From Bradyrhizobium sp. CCBAU 53340 (GTDB lineage: Bacteria; Pseudomonadota; Alphaproteobacteria; Rhizobiales; Xanthobacteraceae): a stretch of 64,000 bases of DNA. Numbering within the stretch: position 1 is the stretch's first letter; the number at the start of each line of letters is the position of its first letter. The position numbers were made by a program, and so were the translations under genes. Below, piece by piece: positions 53,334-61,971 of this stretch. The stretch covers positions 5,890,001 through 5,954,000 of the forward strand of contig NZ_CP030055.1 of the NCBI RefSeq assembly GCF_015291645.1, in the 5' to 3' direction. The notes under the pieces were generated by a model that had not been told where the DNA came from, did not search any database, and worked only from the letters and a program-made list of their open reading frames with translations.

Positions 53334-54758
53334 TTACGTGCCGCCCGATCCTCGCGCCATCGATGTCGGTCCTCGAACGGGCTCGACATTGGCACGCTGC
53401 AACGTGGCGCGCCTCTCGGCGATGGCGTTGCTGAGCAGCTCCAGCACCAGCCCGAATGCCGCGAGCTCCTCTTCCTCGATTGCGCCGTCATCGAAGCACG
53501 CGAGTGTTTCCCGGATGATCCCGTCGGCTTCTTGCTGGAGGGCCACGAGCTGCTGGTTGGACTCCGCGGTCCGCGCGCTGGACACCATGGCGAGGACTCG
53601 CTTGCGATGGCTGGTGTTTTCCTCCCTTTCGTCGCGGTTCAGATAGCGCCGCAACCAGGCGGCGGCCGAGCCGATACCGGAGAGAAGCAGCAGCCCGAAC
53701 CAGAAGTAATCGCCGTAGCGGTCGAGAAAGGTTCGTTCGTTGCCGTCGATCACGGCCGCCGCGCCGCGATGGACCGGCAATTCGGTGTCCTTTTCGAGAT
53801 CCGGCTTGCTGATGTGAGCGGCACCGGGGACCTGCTTTGCGATCGCCTGACGAACGGCAAAGAGCTGCCGAAAGAAAGCGGCCACGGTGGTTTCGGACAG
53901 GGTCTTTCTCGCCACGATGAGGTGGCTGACGCTGACCGTCTCGACCTTGTCATCAGGCCAGGCCGGATCCGCATTGAAGACGCTCGGCGGAATTTCCTCG
54001 GATTCGTAACGGGGGTGCTTCAGGGCAATCGCTTCCGATGTCTCGACGGCGAGAAACTTCGGCGCGCCGCGCAGCCGCGCCGTCGCAGCGATGGCATCCG
54101 ATGTGATCTTGCTGTCGAGCGGCCCAACCGCCATGAAGGCATCGAGGTGGGGATCGCGCGCCAAATCCTCGAGGCGGTCCGTGCCAAAATGCGTCACCGC
54201 GACCTTGTCCGCGTCCACCCCGGAGGCGCCCAGGATGACCCGCAGCAGCGCGGCATTGGCCGGGGTCGTCCCGATGATGCCGACGTGACGTCCTGCGAGA
54301 TCGGCAACCTCCTTGATTTTCGGCGTCTGCTTTCGTTTCGCGGTCTTGGCCGCAAGTCCGGAGGGCGCCCACAGCACGACGAAGTTCTTGCGCACGACCG
54401 CGACTTCCTGCGCCTCGGCGGGCATGTCGAGGTCGCCGCGGCCAACGGCCAGATCTGCCTTGCCGGCCCCAAGCAGGGCAAGGGACTGCGCCGCCCCCTC
54501 GGTCCTGATCGGCGACAGCCTGACGGTTCGGCTCTCGTTCGCGAAGGCATCGGCCATCGCCTGAATGACCTTGTCGTCGTCGCTGCCCACCGGCCCCACC
54601 GCGATCCGGAGCGTGGCCGGTTGCAGCACGTAGTAGAGCGCCCCCGATGCGGCGCCAAAAACAAGAAATCCGACCGCGAGAACCAACAGAAAGGAACTGC
54701 TTCGTCTCCGCTCCCGGCGGGCCGCATCACCGGTCGTCTGGCTCTCTGACAAGGACAT
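53334..54758 (-). CDS. TAXI-family TRAP binding protein with C-terminal anchor
   Basis: The 474-residue protein starts with a membrane segment (about residues 22-45) and then a TAXI-type solute-binding domain (RIAVGPVGSDDDKVIQAMAD, GGKADLAVGRGD-like AGKADLAVGRGD, DLAGRHVGIIGTT). Unlike typical TAXI proteins it has a second membrane segment (about residues 362-382: FWFGLLLLSGIGSAAAWL) and a charged helical tail. It may signal or scaffold rather than feed a classical TRAP pair, since no DctM/DctQ gene is adjacent. It is divergent from the MFS gene. Confidence 0.8.
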   Translation of the reverse strand: MSLSESQTTGDAARRERRRSSSFLLVLAVGFLVFGAASGALYYVLQPATLRIAVGPVGSDDDKVIQAMADAFANESRTVRLSPIRTEGAAQSLALLGAGKADLAVGRGDLDMPAEAQEVAVVRKNFVVLWAPSGLAAKTAKRKQTPKIKEVADLAGRHVGIIGTTPANAALLRVILGASGVDADKVAVTHFGTDRLEDLARDPHLDAFMAVGPLDSKITSDAIAATARLRGAPKFLAVETSEAIALKHPRYESEEIPPSVFNADPAWPDDKVETVSVSHLIVARKTLSETTVAAFFRQLFAVRQAIAKQVPGAAHISKPDLEKDTELPVHRGAAAVIDGNERTFLDRYGDYFWFGLLLLSGIGSAAAWLRRYLNRDEREENTSHRKRVLAMVSSARTAESNQQLVALQQEADGIIRETLACFDDGAIEEEELAAFGLVLELLSNAIAERRATLQRANVEPVRGPTSMARGSGGT

Positions 54759-55028
54759 CGCCACTACCAACTGCAGATCAGGAAGCGCCTGCTTCCATAC
54801 CACGTTTTCCCGAGAACAACGTCTTGACGGCCGAGCCGGTTCATCGGCCCGAGGCCTGAATTGGCCGGCCTCGACACCCGGGGCCGACCGTCGCGGAACG
54901 GCGCAAACGCGTGGCTGGCGTGATCTGTCCCCAGGTCTGGCCCGCCCTGCGCCAACGCCTCCCTCCAGCTGTTGGCACGGGCCGTCCGATCGTGTACGGC
55001 ACGAAAAAGCTCGCTGGGACGAAACGCG

Positions 55029-56276
55029 ATGAGTGCGGTTGCCACTGAAGAGGCGGGACATGGCACCCGCGCGCTGCTGCTTGCGCTGGTCGCGCTCGCC
55101 TGCGGGCACATGCTCTCGACCTTGCTGCGCACGATCCCGGCGCTGAGCCTCGATTTGATGGCGGCGGATTTCCGCATTGACCCGCAGGCGCTGGCGAGCC
55201 TCACCTCGATCTATCATTTCGCCTTTGCCGCCTCGCAGATCCCGGTCGGCGCGGCGATGGACCGTTTTGGCGTACGGCCGGTGTCGCTGAGCCTGCTGGC
55301 GGGCACAGTGATCGGCGCCGTCGCGTCGGGCTTTGCGACGGGGCCTTCGAGCTTTGCCTTCGGGCAATTGCTGCTGGGCATTGCCACCTCGGGCATGCTG
55401 ATGTGCCCGATGACGCTGGCGGCCAAGCAATTGTCGGCGGCACGCTTCGGCCTGTGGTCGGGCGCGATCCTGTCGATCGGCAATATCGGCATGCTGCTGT
55501 CGTCGAGCCCGCTCGCCTTCGTGGTCGACACTTACGGCTGGCGCGCCGGATTCTGGATCGCCGCAGCCGGCGGCATTGCGGTGGCGCTCGTGGTGTTCGC
55601 GCTGGTGCCGAACCAGCCGGCCGAGCACAAGGACGAAACCTCGGCGCTGACGCAGATGATCGAGGTGATCAGGCTCGGCCTGTCGCGCCCGTTGCGCGGC
55701 CTGATCGCGCTGGCGCTGGTGTCACTGGCGACCTCGCTGGTGCTGCGTGGTCTGTGGGGCGGGCCATGGCTGATGCAGGTGAAGAGCCTGTCGCGGGTCG
55801 AGGCCGGCAACCAGCTCGGCGCCTATACGCTGGCGCTGATCGCAGGCCCGCTATGCATGGGCATGATCGACCGCAGGATCGGCCGCCGCAGGGAGCTCGT
55901 GGCCGGCACGCATGCGCTGGCGGCGTTGCTGGTGGTGCTGATGGCGCTGGGCGCGCCGCATTATGTGGTTGCATGGCTGTTCGGCGTGACGGTCATGCCG
56001 CCGCAATATGACCTGATGCTGTTCGTGCTGATTGGCTTGGCGAGCTCGGCCCAGCCTTTGCTGTTCGGCATGTGCCGGCAGCTGGTGGACGCGCAGACCG
56101 CGGGCAAGGCACTGGCCGCCGTGAACCTCGCCTTCTTCCTCGGCACCGCCCTGATGCAATCGATCACCGGCGCGGTCGCGGCGGTCGCGGGGCTGCCGGC
56201 GGTGCTGCTGTTCATGGCGGCGATGCTGCTCGTCGGCGTGATGATCTTTTTGACTTACACCTCGTCGCATTCGTAA
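55029..56276 (+). CDS. MFS transporter
   Basis: The 415-residue protein has about 12 hydrophobic segments. The loop MDRFGVRPVSLSLLAGTV after helix 2 is the usual MFS motif. It probably imports or exports a small organic compound. The ATG at 55029 was taken because it begins at the first membrane region; an in-frame ATG at 54972 is less likely. It is followed after 34 bases by an M20 peptidase gene and then enolase-superfamily and amidohydrolase genes, so it may supply their substrate. Confidence 0.85.
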   Translation: MSAVATEEAGHGTRALLLALVALACGHMLSTLLRTIPALSLDLMAADFRIDPQALASLTSIYHFAFAASQIPVGAAMDRFGVRPVSLSLLAGTVIGAVASGFATGPSSFAFGQLLLGIATSGMLMCPMTLAAKQLSAARFGLWSGAILSIGNIGMLLSSSPLAFVVDTYGWRAGFWIAAAGGIAVALVVFALVPNQPAEHKDETSALTQMIEVIRLGLSRPLRGLIALALVSLATSLVLRGLWGGPWLMQVKSLSRVEAGNQLGAYTLALIAGPLCMGMIDRRIGRRRELVAGTHALAALLVVLMALGAPHYVVAWLFGVTVMPPQYDLMLFVLIGLASSAQPLLFGMCRQLVDAQTAGKALAAVNLAFFLGTALMQSITGAVAAVAGLPAVLLFMAAMLLVGVMIFLTYTSSHS

Positions 56277-56310
56277 GGTGGGCACCTCGCATCTCAAGGG
56301 AATTCAGTTC

Positions 56311-57516
56311 ATGCCTGTCGACACCAAAGCCGCCACCGACCGTCTCATGCGCTTCCTCGCCGTGGAAGGCGTCACCGGACAGGAGGCGGCGATCGGGCGT
56401 GAGCTCACCGCCGCGCTGAAGGAGAGCGGCGTGCCCGCGAAGGCGATCCGGCTCGACGATGCCAACAGCCGCATTCCGGTGCCGACCGAGACCGGCAACC
56501 TCATCGTCGACCTGCCGGGCCGCGGCGCGCTGCACAACCAGCCGCGCATCATGTTCATGACCCACATGGACACCGTGCCGCTCTGCGCCGGTGCCAAGCC
56601 GAAGAAATCCGGCCGCAAGATCGTCAACGAGGCCAGGACCGCGCTCGGCGGCGACAACAGATGCGGCTGCGGCGTGCTGGTGACGCTGGCGGCCGAGCTC
56701 GAAAAGCAGAAGCTCGACCATCCGCCGATCACGCTTCTGTTTTGCGTGCGCGAGGAGAGCGGGCTCTACGGCGCCCGCCACGTCAAGCTGGGCGAGCTCG
56801 GCTCGCCGGTGATGGCCTTCAACTATGACGGCGGCTCGGCCTCCAACGTGGTGATCGGCGCTGTCGGCGCCGACCGCTGGACCGTCGAGATCTTCGGCCG
56901 CGCCTCGCATGCCGGCGTCGCGCCGGAGCGCGGCATCTCCTCGACCATGATCATGGCGCTGGCGCTCGCCGACGTGAAGGCCGGCGGCTGGTTCGGCAAG
57001 GTGGTGAAGGGCAAGGGCGCGAGCGCGCGGCAGGGCACCAGCAATGTCGGCCCCGTCACCGGCGGCGAGGGACGCCCCGCGGGCGATGCCACCAACGTCG
57101 TCACCGACTACGTGCATGTGCGCGGCGAATGCCGCAGCCATGATGGAAAGTTCTTCAAGGAGATCACGAAGGCCTACAAGGCCGCGTTCGAGAAGGCGGC
57201 GAAGAAGGTGACGAACGCGCAAGGCAAGTCCGGCAAGGTCAAGTTCAAGGCCGAGACCGACTATTATCCGTTCCGCATGAAGGAGAATCTGCCCGTCGTC
57301 AAACGCGCGATCGAGGCCGTGTCCGCCGTCGGCGGCACCCCGAACGTCCGCGCCGCCAATGGCGGGCTCGATGCCAACTGGATGGTCCGCCACGGCATTC
57401 CGACCGTGACCTTCGGCGCCGGCCAGAACGAGGCGCACACGATCGACGAGTGGATCAATCTCGACGAATACGACCGGGCGTGCGCGCTTGCCGTGCAGCT
57501 CGCGACGATGCGGTGA
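56311..57516 (+). CDS. M20-family peptidase (peptidase T-like)
   Basis: The 401-residue zinc enzyme has the metal ligands His85 and Asp87 (MTHMDTVP), Asp115 (GGDNRCG), the catalytic Glu148/149 (CVREESG), Asp173 (NYDGGS) and a C-terminal His (EAHTIDEW). It removes amino acids from short peptides or hydrolyses a related amide in the cytoplasm. AAGGG precedes the ATG. It sits between the MFS gene and the enolase-superfamily gene. Confidence 0.9.
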   Translation: MPVDTKAATDRLMRFLAVEGVTGQEAAIGRELTAALKESGVPAKAIRLDDANSRIPVPTETGNLIVDLPGRGALHNQPRIMFMTHMDTVPLCAGAKPKKSGRKIVNEARTALGGDNRCGCGVLVTLAAELEKQKLDHPPITLLFCVREESGLYGARHVKLGELGSPVMAFNYDGGSASNVVIGAVGADRWTVEIFGRASHAGVAPERGISSTMIMALALADVKAGGWFGKVVKGKGASARQGTSNVGPVTGGEGRPAGDATNVVTDYVHVRGECRSHDGKFFKEITKAYKAAFEKAAKKVTNAQGKSGKVKFKAETDYYPFRMKENLPVVKRAIEAVSAVGGTPNVRAANGGLDANWMVRHGIPTVTFGAGQNEAHTIDEWINLDEYDRACALAVQLATMR

Positions 57517-57588
57517 GGTGCCCTGCGCTGCTCGTGCTTGCCGGGCAGCGCACATCGGCCTAGCCTGCAAAGAAAACAGGGAGGCCAC

Positions 57589-58677
57589 ATGCCGGGCGTT
57601 GCTGATATCGAATCCGCCCTCTACCGGATTCCCCTCCCCGTCACGCTGTCCGACTCCACCCATGGCGAGATCGCGGCGTTCGAGCTGATCACCTGCCGCA
57701 TCCGTGATGCCGATGGTGCGGAAGGCGTGGGCTATACCTACACCGTCGGGCGCAATGGCGGCGCGGTCGCCGATATATTGAAGCGCGAGATTCCGCCGCT
57801 GGTCGAGGGACGCGAGGCCGATGACACCGAAGCCGTCTGGCACCATGTCTGGTGGGGCCTGCATTATGGCGGGCGCGGCGGGCCCGCGGTGCTGGCGCTT
57901 TCCGCGCTCGACATCGCGCTATGGGACCTGAAGGCGCGGCGCGCGAAATTGCCGCTGTATCAGCTGCTCGGTGGCTTTGATGCGCATGTGCCGTGCTATG
58001 CCGGCGGCATCGACCTCGACCTCTCCGTCGAAGCGCTGCTCAAGCAGACCGACGGCAACCTGGCAAAAGGCTTTCGCGCCATCAAGATGAAGGTCGGCCG
58101 GCCCGACCTCAAATCCGACGTCGCCCGCGTCGCGGCGATGCGCAAACATCTCGGCGACGGCTTTCCGCTGATGGCCGACGCCAACATGAAGTGGACGGTG
58201 GAGGAAGCGATCCGCGCCGCACGCGCGTTCGTGCCGTACGACCTCACCTGGCTCGAGGAGCCAATCATTCCCGATGACGTCGCCGGACACGCGCGCATCA
58301 TGCAGGCCGGCGGCGTGCCGATCGCGGCGGGCGAAAATCTGCGCTCTCTATGGGAGTTCAAGAACTACATCACATCAGGCGCGGTATCCTATCCCGAACC
58401 CGACGTCACCAATTGCGGCGGCGTTTCCGCCTTCATGAAGATCGCGCGGCTGGCGGAGGCCTTCAATCTGCCCGTCACCAGCCACGGCGCCCACGACATC
58501 ACCGTGCATCTGCTCGCCGCCTGCCCGAACCGCTCCTACCTCGAAGCGCACGGTTTCGGACTGGACAAATACATCGAGCATCCGCTGGTGCTCGAGGACG
58601 GCAAGGCGCTGGCCCCGGCCCGCCCCGGCCACGGCATCAGCTTCGACTGGAAGGGGCTGGCGAAGCTTCTGCCGTAG
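57589..58677 (+). CDS. Mandelate racemase/muconate lactonizing enzyme-family protein
   Basis: The 362-residue enolase-superfamily enzyme has the KxK base motif Lys166/Lys168 (AIKMKVG), metal ligands Asp197 (MADAN), Glu223 (LEEP) and Glu249 (AAGEN), and a C-terminal His in TSHGAHD. This matches the mandelate racemase subgroup, which abstracts a proton next to a carboxylate. It may be a sugar-acid dehydratase or amino-acid racemase; the surrounding peptidase genes suggest a small acid or amide. AGGGAGG precedes the ATG. Confidence 0.9.
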   Translation: MPGVADIESALYRIPLPVTLSDSTHGEIAAFELITCRIRDADGAEGVGYTYTVGRNGGAVADILKREIPPLVEGREADDTEAVWHHVWWGLHYGGRGGPAVLALSALDIALWDLKARRAKLPLYQLLGGFDAHVPCYAGGIDLDLSVEALLKQTDGNLAKGFRAIKMKVGRPDLKSDVARVAAMRKHLGDGFPLMADANMKWTVEEAIRAARAFVPYDLTWLEEPIIPDDVAGHARIMQAGGVPIAAGENLRSLWEFKNYITSGAVSYPEPDVTNCGGVSAFMKIARLAEAFNLPVTSHGAHDITVHLLAACPNRSYLEAHGFGLDKYIEHPLVLEDGKALAPARPGHGISFDWKGLAKLLP

Positions 58678-58709
58678 GGCGAGCTGCGACTGCAAAGGAG
58701 GTGCGCTCC

Positions 58710-58809
58710 CTCTCCCGCTTGCGGGAGAGGGTTGGGGAGAGGGTGTCTCCGCAGTGGGATCCCCGATGACGAACGAGCCCTCTCCCGGCCTCTCCCGCAA
58801 GCGGGAGAG
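58710..58809. repeat. Pair of CTCTCCCGC palindromes
   Basis: CTCTCCCGCTTGCGGGAGAG at 58711-58730 and CTCTCCCGCAAGCGGGAGAG at 58790-58809 are nearly the same palindrome in a 270-bp gap. Between them are GTTGGGGAGAGGG and a second CTCTCCCGG. Each could form a strong hairpin and act as a terminator for the upstream gene. Confidence 0.7.
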
Positions 58810-58951
58810 ATGAAGAGGAGCGCGCGGCGCGACCTACCCCAGCAATCGCCGAGCCGCATTGCTGCACGCTAGGCATTCGCTGGCACTGGGTGCACGGCGC
58901 GGATAATCGGCTAGAGTGGCGGCAACCGTCACCACCAGAGAGAGCCACGCC

Positions 58952-60100
58952 TTGCCCCCTGAACTGCACCAGAAACTGACCGCGTGGCGCCAGCATCTGC
59001 ATGCGCATCCCGAGCTGTCCCTCCAGGAAAAGGCCACCGCCGCCTTCGTGCAGGAGCGGCTCACCGAGCTCGGCATTCCCTTTGTGTCAGGCATCGGCGG
59101 CCACGGCGTGGTCGCCACCCTGACGCGCGGGTCGGCCGCGGGGCGCGTCGGCCTGCGTGCCGACATGGACGCGCTGCCGATCACCGAGGACACCGGCCTC
59201 AGCTACGCCTCGAAAAATCCGGGCGTGATGCATGCCTGCGGCCATGACGGGCACACCGCCTCGCTGCTCGGCGCGGCCGCGCTACTCGCCGCCGATACCA
59301 GTTGGAGCGGCACGGTCGACTTCATCTTCCAGCCGGCCGAGGAAGGTTTTGGCGGCTCGCGCGCGATGGTCGGGGCCGGGCTGTTCGAGCGCTTCCCGAT
59401 GGAGCGCGTGTTCGGCTTCCACAACTGGCCGGGCCTGGAGGCCGGAACCATCGCGGTCCATGACGGCGCGGTGATGGCATCGGGCGGACGCGTCACCATC
59501 ACCATCGAGGGCCATGCGGGGCACGCCGGCATGCCGCATCTGACCCGCGATCCCGTGATGGCGGCCGGCCACCTGATCGTGGCAATGCAATCCGTCGTTT
59601 CGCGCGGCGTCGATCCGCTCGACACCGCCGTGCTTTCGCTCTCGACGATCGAGGGCGGCACCGCGCCCAACCAGATCGCCGGCAAGGTCGTGATCCGCGG
59701 CACGCTGCGGCATCACCGCAACGAGGTGAAGGACATCATCCTGGCGCGCATCGCCGAGATCTGCGCCGGCATCGCCACGAGCTTCGGCGTCAAGGTGACG
59801 CCTGACATCGTCATGGGCGTCGGCGTGACGATCAACACGCCGGAGGAAGCTGGCCTCGCACGCATGGCCGCGGATAAGGTGCAGGCCAAGGTCAGGCGCG
59901 ATCTCGCGCCCAGCATGGCCGGCGAGGATTTCGCGTTCTATCTCAAGCACCGGCCCGGCGCGTTCGTCTGGATCGGCAATGGTCCCTCGCGCGACGGCGC
60001 CGAGCTGCACGGCCCGCGCTATGATTTCAACGACGCGATCCTCCCCGTGGCATCGAGCTGGATGGCCGAGGTCGCCAAGACGGCGCTGTCGGCGAATTGA
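58952..60100 (+). CDS. M20-family amidohydrolase
   Basis: The ~382-residue protein belongs to the amidohydrolase branch (N-acyl amino acid / hippurate hydrolase type): RADMDALPI, HACGHDGHTA, QPAEEGFGG, GFHNWP and the C-terminal HGPRYDFND. It cleaves N-acyl or amide bonds with two metal ions. The TTG at 58952 was chosen since AGAGAGAG lies upstream and the length fits the family; a GTG at 58916 in the same frame is possible. It ends the MFS-peptidase-enolase run. Confidence 0.85.
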   Translation: MPPELHQKLTAWRQHLHAHPELSLQEKATAAFVQERLTELGIPFVSGIGGHGVVATLTRGSAAGRVGLRADMDALPITEDTGLSYASKNPGVMHACGHDGHTASLLGAAALLAADTSWSGTVDFIFQPAEEGFGGSRAMVGAGLFERFPMERVFGFHNWPGLEAGTIAVHDGAVMASGGRVTITIEGHAGHAGMPHLTRDPVMAAGHLIVAMQSVVSRGVDPLDTAVLSLSTIEGGTAPNQIAGKVVIRGTLRHHRNEVKDIILARIAEICAGIATSFGVKVTPDIVMGVGVTINTPEEAGLARMAADKVQAKVRRDLAPSMAGEDFAFYLKHRPGAFVWIGNGPSRDGAELHGPRYDFNDAILPVASSWMAEVAKTALSAN

Positions 60101-60137
60101 GACATCGCGGGCCCTCGACGCGGCCCGCGATGTGGTC

Positions 60138-60317
60138 TCATGCTGCCGAGCGATCCGGGATTGCGTCTCGCAACGTATCAAGCAGACGCTGCTCGCGCTC
60201 GATCCGGGCGCGATAGCATTCGCGTTCGGCTTCGGTCCTGGCGTTCGTCAGCAGAACGCGATAGTGCCCGATCACCTTCTCGCTGCCGCGGATCAGCAGA
60301 TGCCGGACATCGCTCAT
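60138..60317 (-). CDS. Tiny protein, tandem paralogue of next gene
   Basis: Its 59 codons form a short gene that is easily missed. The protein has HYRVLLTNARTEAERECYRA and EQRLLDTLRD, echoing the motif of the gene immediately upstream. Its ATG overlaps that gene's stop by four bases (ATGA), so it is translated after it. Its length, overlap and shared motif support expression. No function is known. Confidence 0.65.
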   Translation of the reverse strand: MSDVRHLLIRGSEKVIGHYRVLLTNARTEAERECYRARIEREQRLLDTLRDAIPDRSAA

Positions 60318-60538
60318 GGTTCGGCTCCCCGCATGCTGGAGGCCGACGAAGGTCTCGGAACTGTAAATGCGACGGGAAAGGCATCGGCCGCGAGAGCCTC
60401 GAGGGCGGCCTGCTCTTCGGCGAGGCGCCGTTCGATGAATTGACGCTCAAGGTCCGACAGCTTCGTCTTCAGCAAGCGTCGATAGCGGGAGAGGTTATTT
60501 CTGTGCGTGCGAATTCGGGCGAGATCCAGATCGAGCAT
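60314..60538 (-). CDS. Small protein, tandem paralogue of the preceding one
   Basis: The 74-residue helical protein contains RYRRLLKTKLSDLERQFIER and EEQAALEAL, alike in spacing to the HYRVLL...REQRLL motif in its downstream partner. A longer frame runs upstream to 60706, but the ATG at 60538 matches the coupled layout. It is transcribed away from the heat-shock gene, sharing the 350-bp intergenic region. Function unknown. Confidence 0.65.
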   Translation of the reverse strand: MLDLDLARIRTHRNNLSRYRRLLKTKLSDLERQFIERRLAEEQAALEALAADAFPVAFTVPRPSSASSMRGAEP

Positions 60539-60757
60539 CGTCGTCACTCCAGACGGTCTTTCAGGGTCCTTTTCGGTTGTCTGTGATGGAAGAGCAGCGC
60601 CTTCCGGTGCAAAAAATATTCGGGCGTTTTGCGCTGTCAAGATGCCGCCCCGTCGCGGGTTCAAGGCATCAGGCGGACCGGGGACCGCTTCAAGGCGCGC
60701 CCTCAATTTTTTTGCATCCCCTCTTGAAGAGCTCTTCCATCGCTCTAAGTCCTTTTT

Positions 60758-60891
60758 TGCCGCGAGAGCGGTGTGCCGGATGCCCGCCAGGGGTCCGGTG
60801 CGGGCGCCGGGCCGGAGTCTTTAAGGAGATTCGCGCCTAGACCCCAGTCTTGCGCTCGTTCTTAACCATCTTGCTCTTTGGAGGACCTGGT
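60758..60891 (+). promoter_or_regulatory. ROSE-type RNA thermometer
   Basis: The leader of the Hsp20 gene has a 5' hairpin CCGC GAGA GCGG (60760-60771) and a larger hairpin pairing CCGG/GCCCGC with GCGGGC/CCGG (60776-60810). A final element has TTGCTC (60871-60876) facing the ribosome-binding site GGAGGA (60880-60885). This TTGCT/AGGA arrangement is the hallmark of ROSE elements, which hide the Shine-Dalgarno sequence at low temperature and melt on heat shock. Possible heat-shock promoter elements lie upstream (TTGAAG at 60724). Confidence 0.8.
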
Positions 60892-61344
60892 ATGAGGACC
60901 ACGTTTGATTTCGCGCCGCTGTGGCGCTCCACCATCGGCTTCGACCATCTGGCGGATCTCGTGGACAGCGCGATGCGTCAGGCCAGCGAAGACAACTATC
61001 CCCCTTACAACATCGAGCGCTCGGGTGAAGACCTGTACAGGATCACCCTCGCCGTGGCGGGCTTCGGCCCCAACGACATCACGGTGATTGCCGAACAGAA
61101 CACGCTGACCATCGAGGGCAAGAAGCCCGAAACCGCCTCCCGCGAGTATCTGTACCAGGGCATCGCGGCCCGCCCGTTCCGTCGAGTCTTCAATCTCGCC
61201 GACTACGTTCAGGTCAAGCAGGCCGCTTTCCAGGACGGCCTGCTGATCGTCGACCTCTTGCGCGAGATTCCCGAAGCGATGAAGCCGCGCCGCATCCAGA
61301 TCGTGAGCGCGGCACCGCAGATCGAGCAGAAGAAGGCCGCTTGA
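60892..61344 (+). CDS. Small heat-shock protein (Hsp20 family)
   Basis: The 150-residue protein has an alpha-crystallin core (IERSGEDLYRITLAVAGFGP to DLLREIPE, about residues 40-130) and a C-terminal IQI motif (RRIQIVSA). It is an ATP-independent chaperone that holds unfolding proteins. The ATG follows the GGAGGA that the ROSE element sequesters, so translation should rise with temperature. The neighbouring small gene 100 bases on may share the transcript. Confidence 0.93.
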   Translation: MRTTFDFAPLWRSTIGFDHLADLVDSAMRQASEDNYPPYNIERSGEDLYRITLAVAGFGPNDITVIAEQNTLTIEGKKPETASREYLYQGIAARPFRRVFNLADYVQVKQAAFQDGLLIVDLLREIPEAMKPRRIQIVSAAPQIEQKKAA

Positions 61345-61444
61345 GCCCGAACGCTTCGGCGCAGCCTGCCAACCGGCGGATGGCGAGGAATCGCCGTCCG
61401 CCCATGAAACTTCCCTTTGAAAGGAGTGTAGAGGGAGACGACCG

Positions 61445-61759
61445 ATGGATGCGAAAGCGAATGTGAGCGGTTTCAACCCGCTGTTTCGTCCCGCGGCACA
61501 TTATCCGACCGTGAGCGTCGTTCTCGACGACCGCAATCTGTCAACGCCGGAAAAGCGGATCATCCTGTCCTCCTGGGCTTCGGACATGTACGCCGTCGAA
61601 TCCCGGCCGGCGTTGCGCGAAATCCCCGGCATCGACCATCCGATCCGACTCGCCGATATCCTCGCCGCGCTTCGCAAGCTCGACGACGACGACCCGCCGC
61701 CCCGCGGTGGCGCGGCGATGCGGCTGCGGCGGCCTTCCGCCGCAGCGTCGGACCATTAG
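61445..61759 (+). CDS. Hypothetical protein downstream of Hsp20
   Basis: The 104-residue protein has no membrane or signal segment; its start GFNPLFRPAAHYPTVSVVLD and a middle LSTPEKRIILSSWASDMYAV are of unknown family. AAAGGAG and GAGGGAG lie upstream. Close spacing to the Hsp20 gene suggests co-transcription, and a heat-stress link is inferred from that only. Confidence 0.65.
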   Translation: MDAKANVSGFNPLFRPAAHYPTVSVVLDDRNLSTPEKRIILSSWASDMYAVESRPALREIPGIDHPIRLADILAALRKLDDDDPPPRGGAAMRLRRPSAAASDH

Positions 61760-61889
61760 CCCATTCACGATATCCCCCCTCAACAGGCAGAGCGGTGAGA
61801 CTGTCCAGCCGGAACAGCGGGGCCGCGGACTTGCCTGCCCGCGCTTGACGCAGGGCGCCCGGCCGGCTTTAATGGATTTCAACAACAAT

Positions 61890-61906
61890 TGTTCGTATTC
61901 CGAACA
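61890..61906. promoter_or_regulatory. Operator candidate TGTTCG-N5-CGAACA
   Basis: A perfect 6+6 inverted repeat with 5-base spacer, TGTTCGTATTCCGAACA, lies 66 bases upstream of the symporter start. It partly overlaps a second palindrome, AACAATTGTT (61884-61893). The type of site fits IclR- or GntR-family regulators. No regulator gene is within the window here. Confidence 0.5.
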
Positions 61907-61971
61907 TTTTGCCGCCGGGCAAAAGCGGGCTCACAACACCGCGCCCCGCGCCACCAGAGGAAACGTCACCG

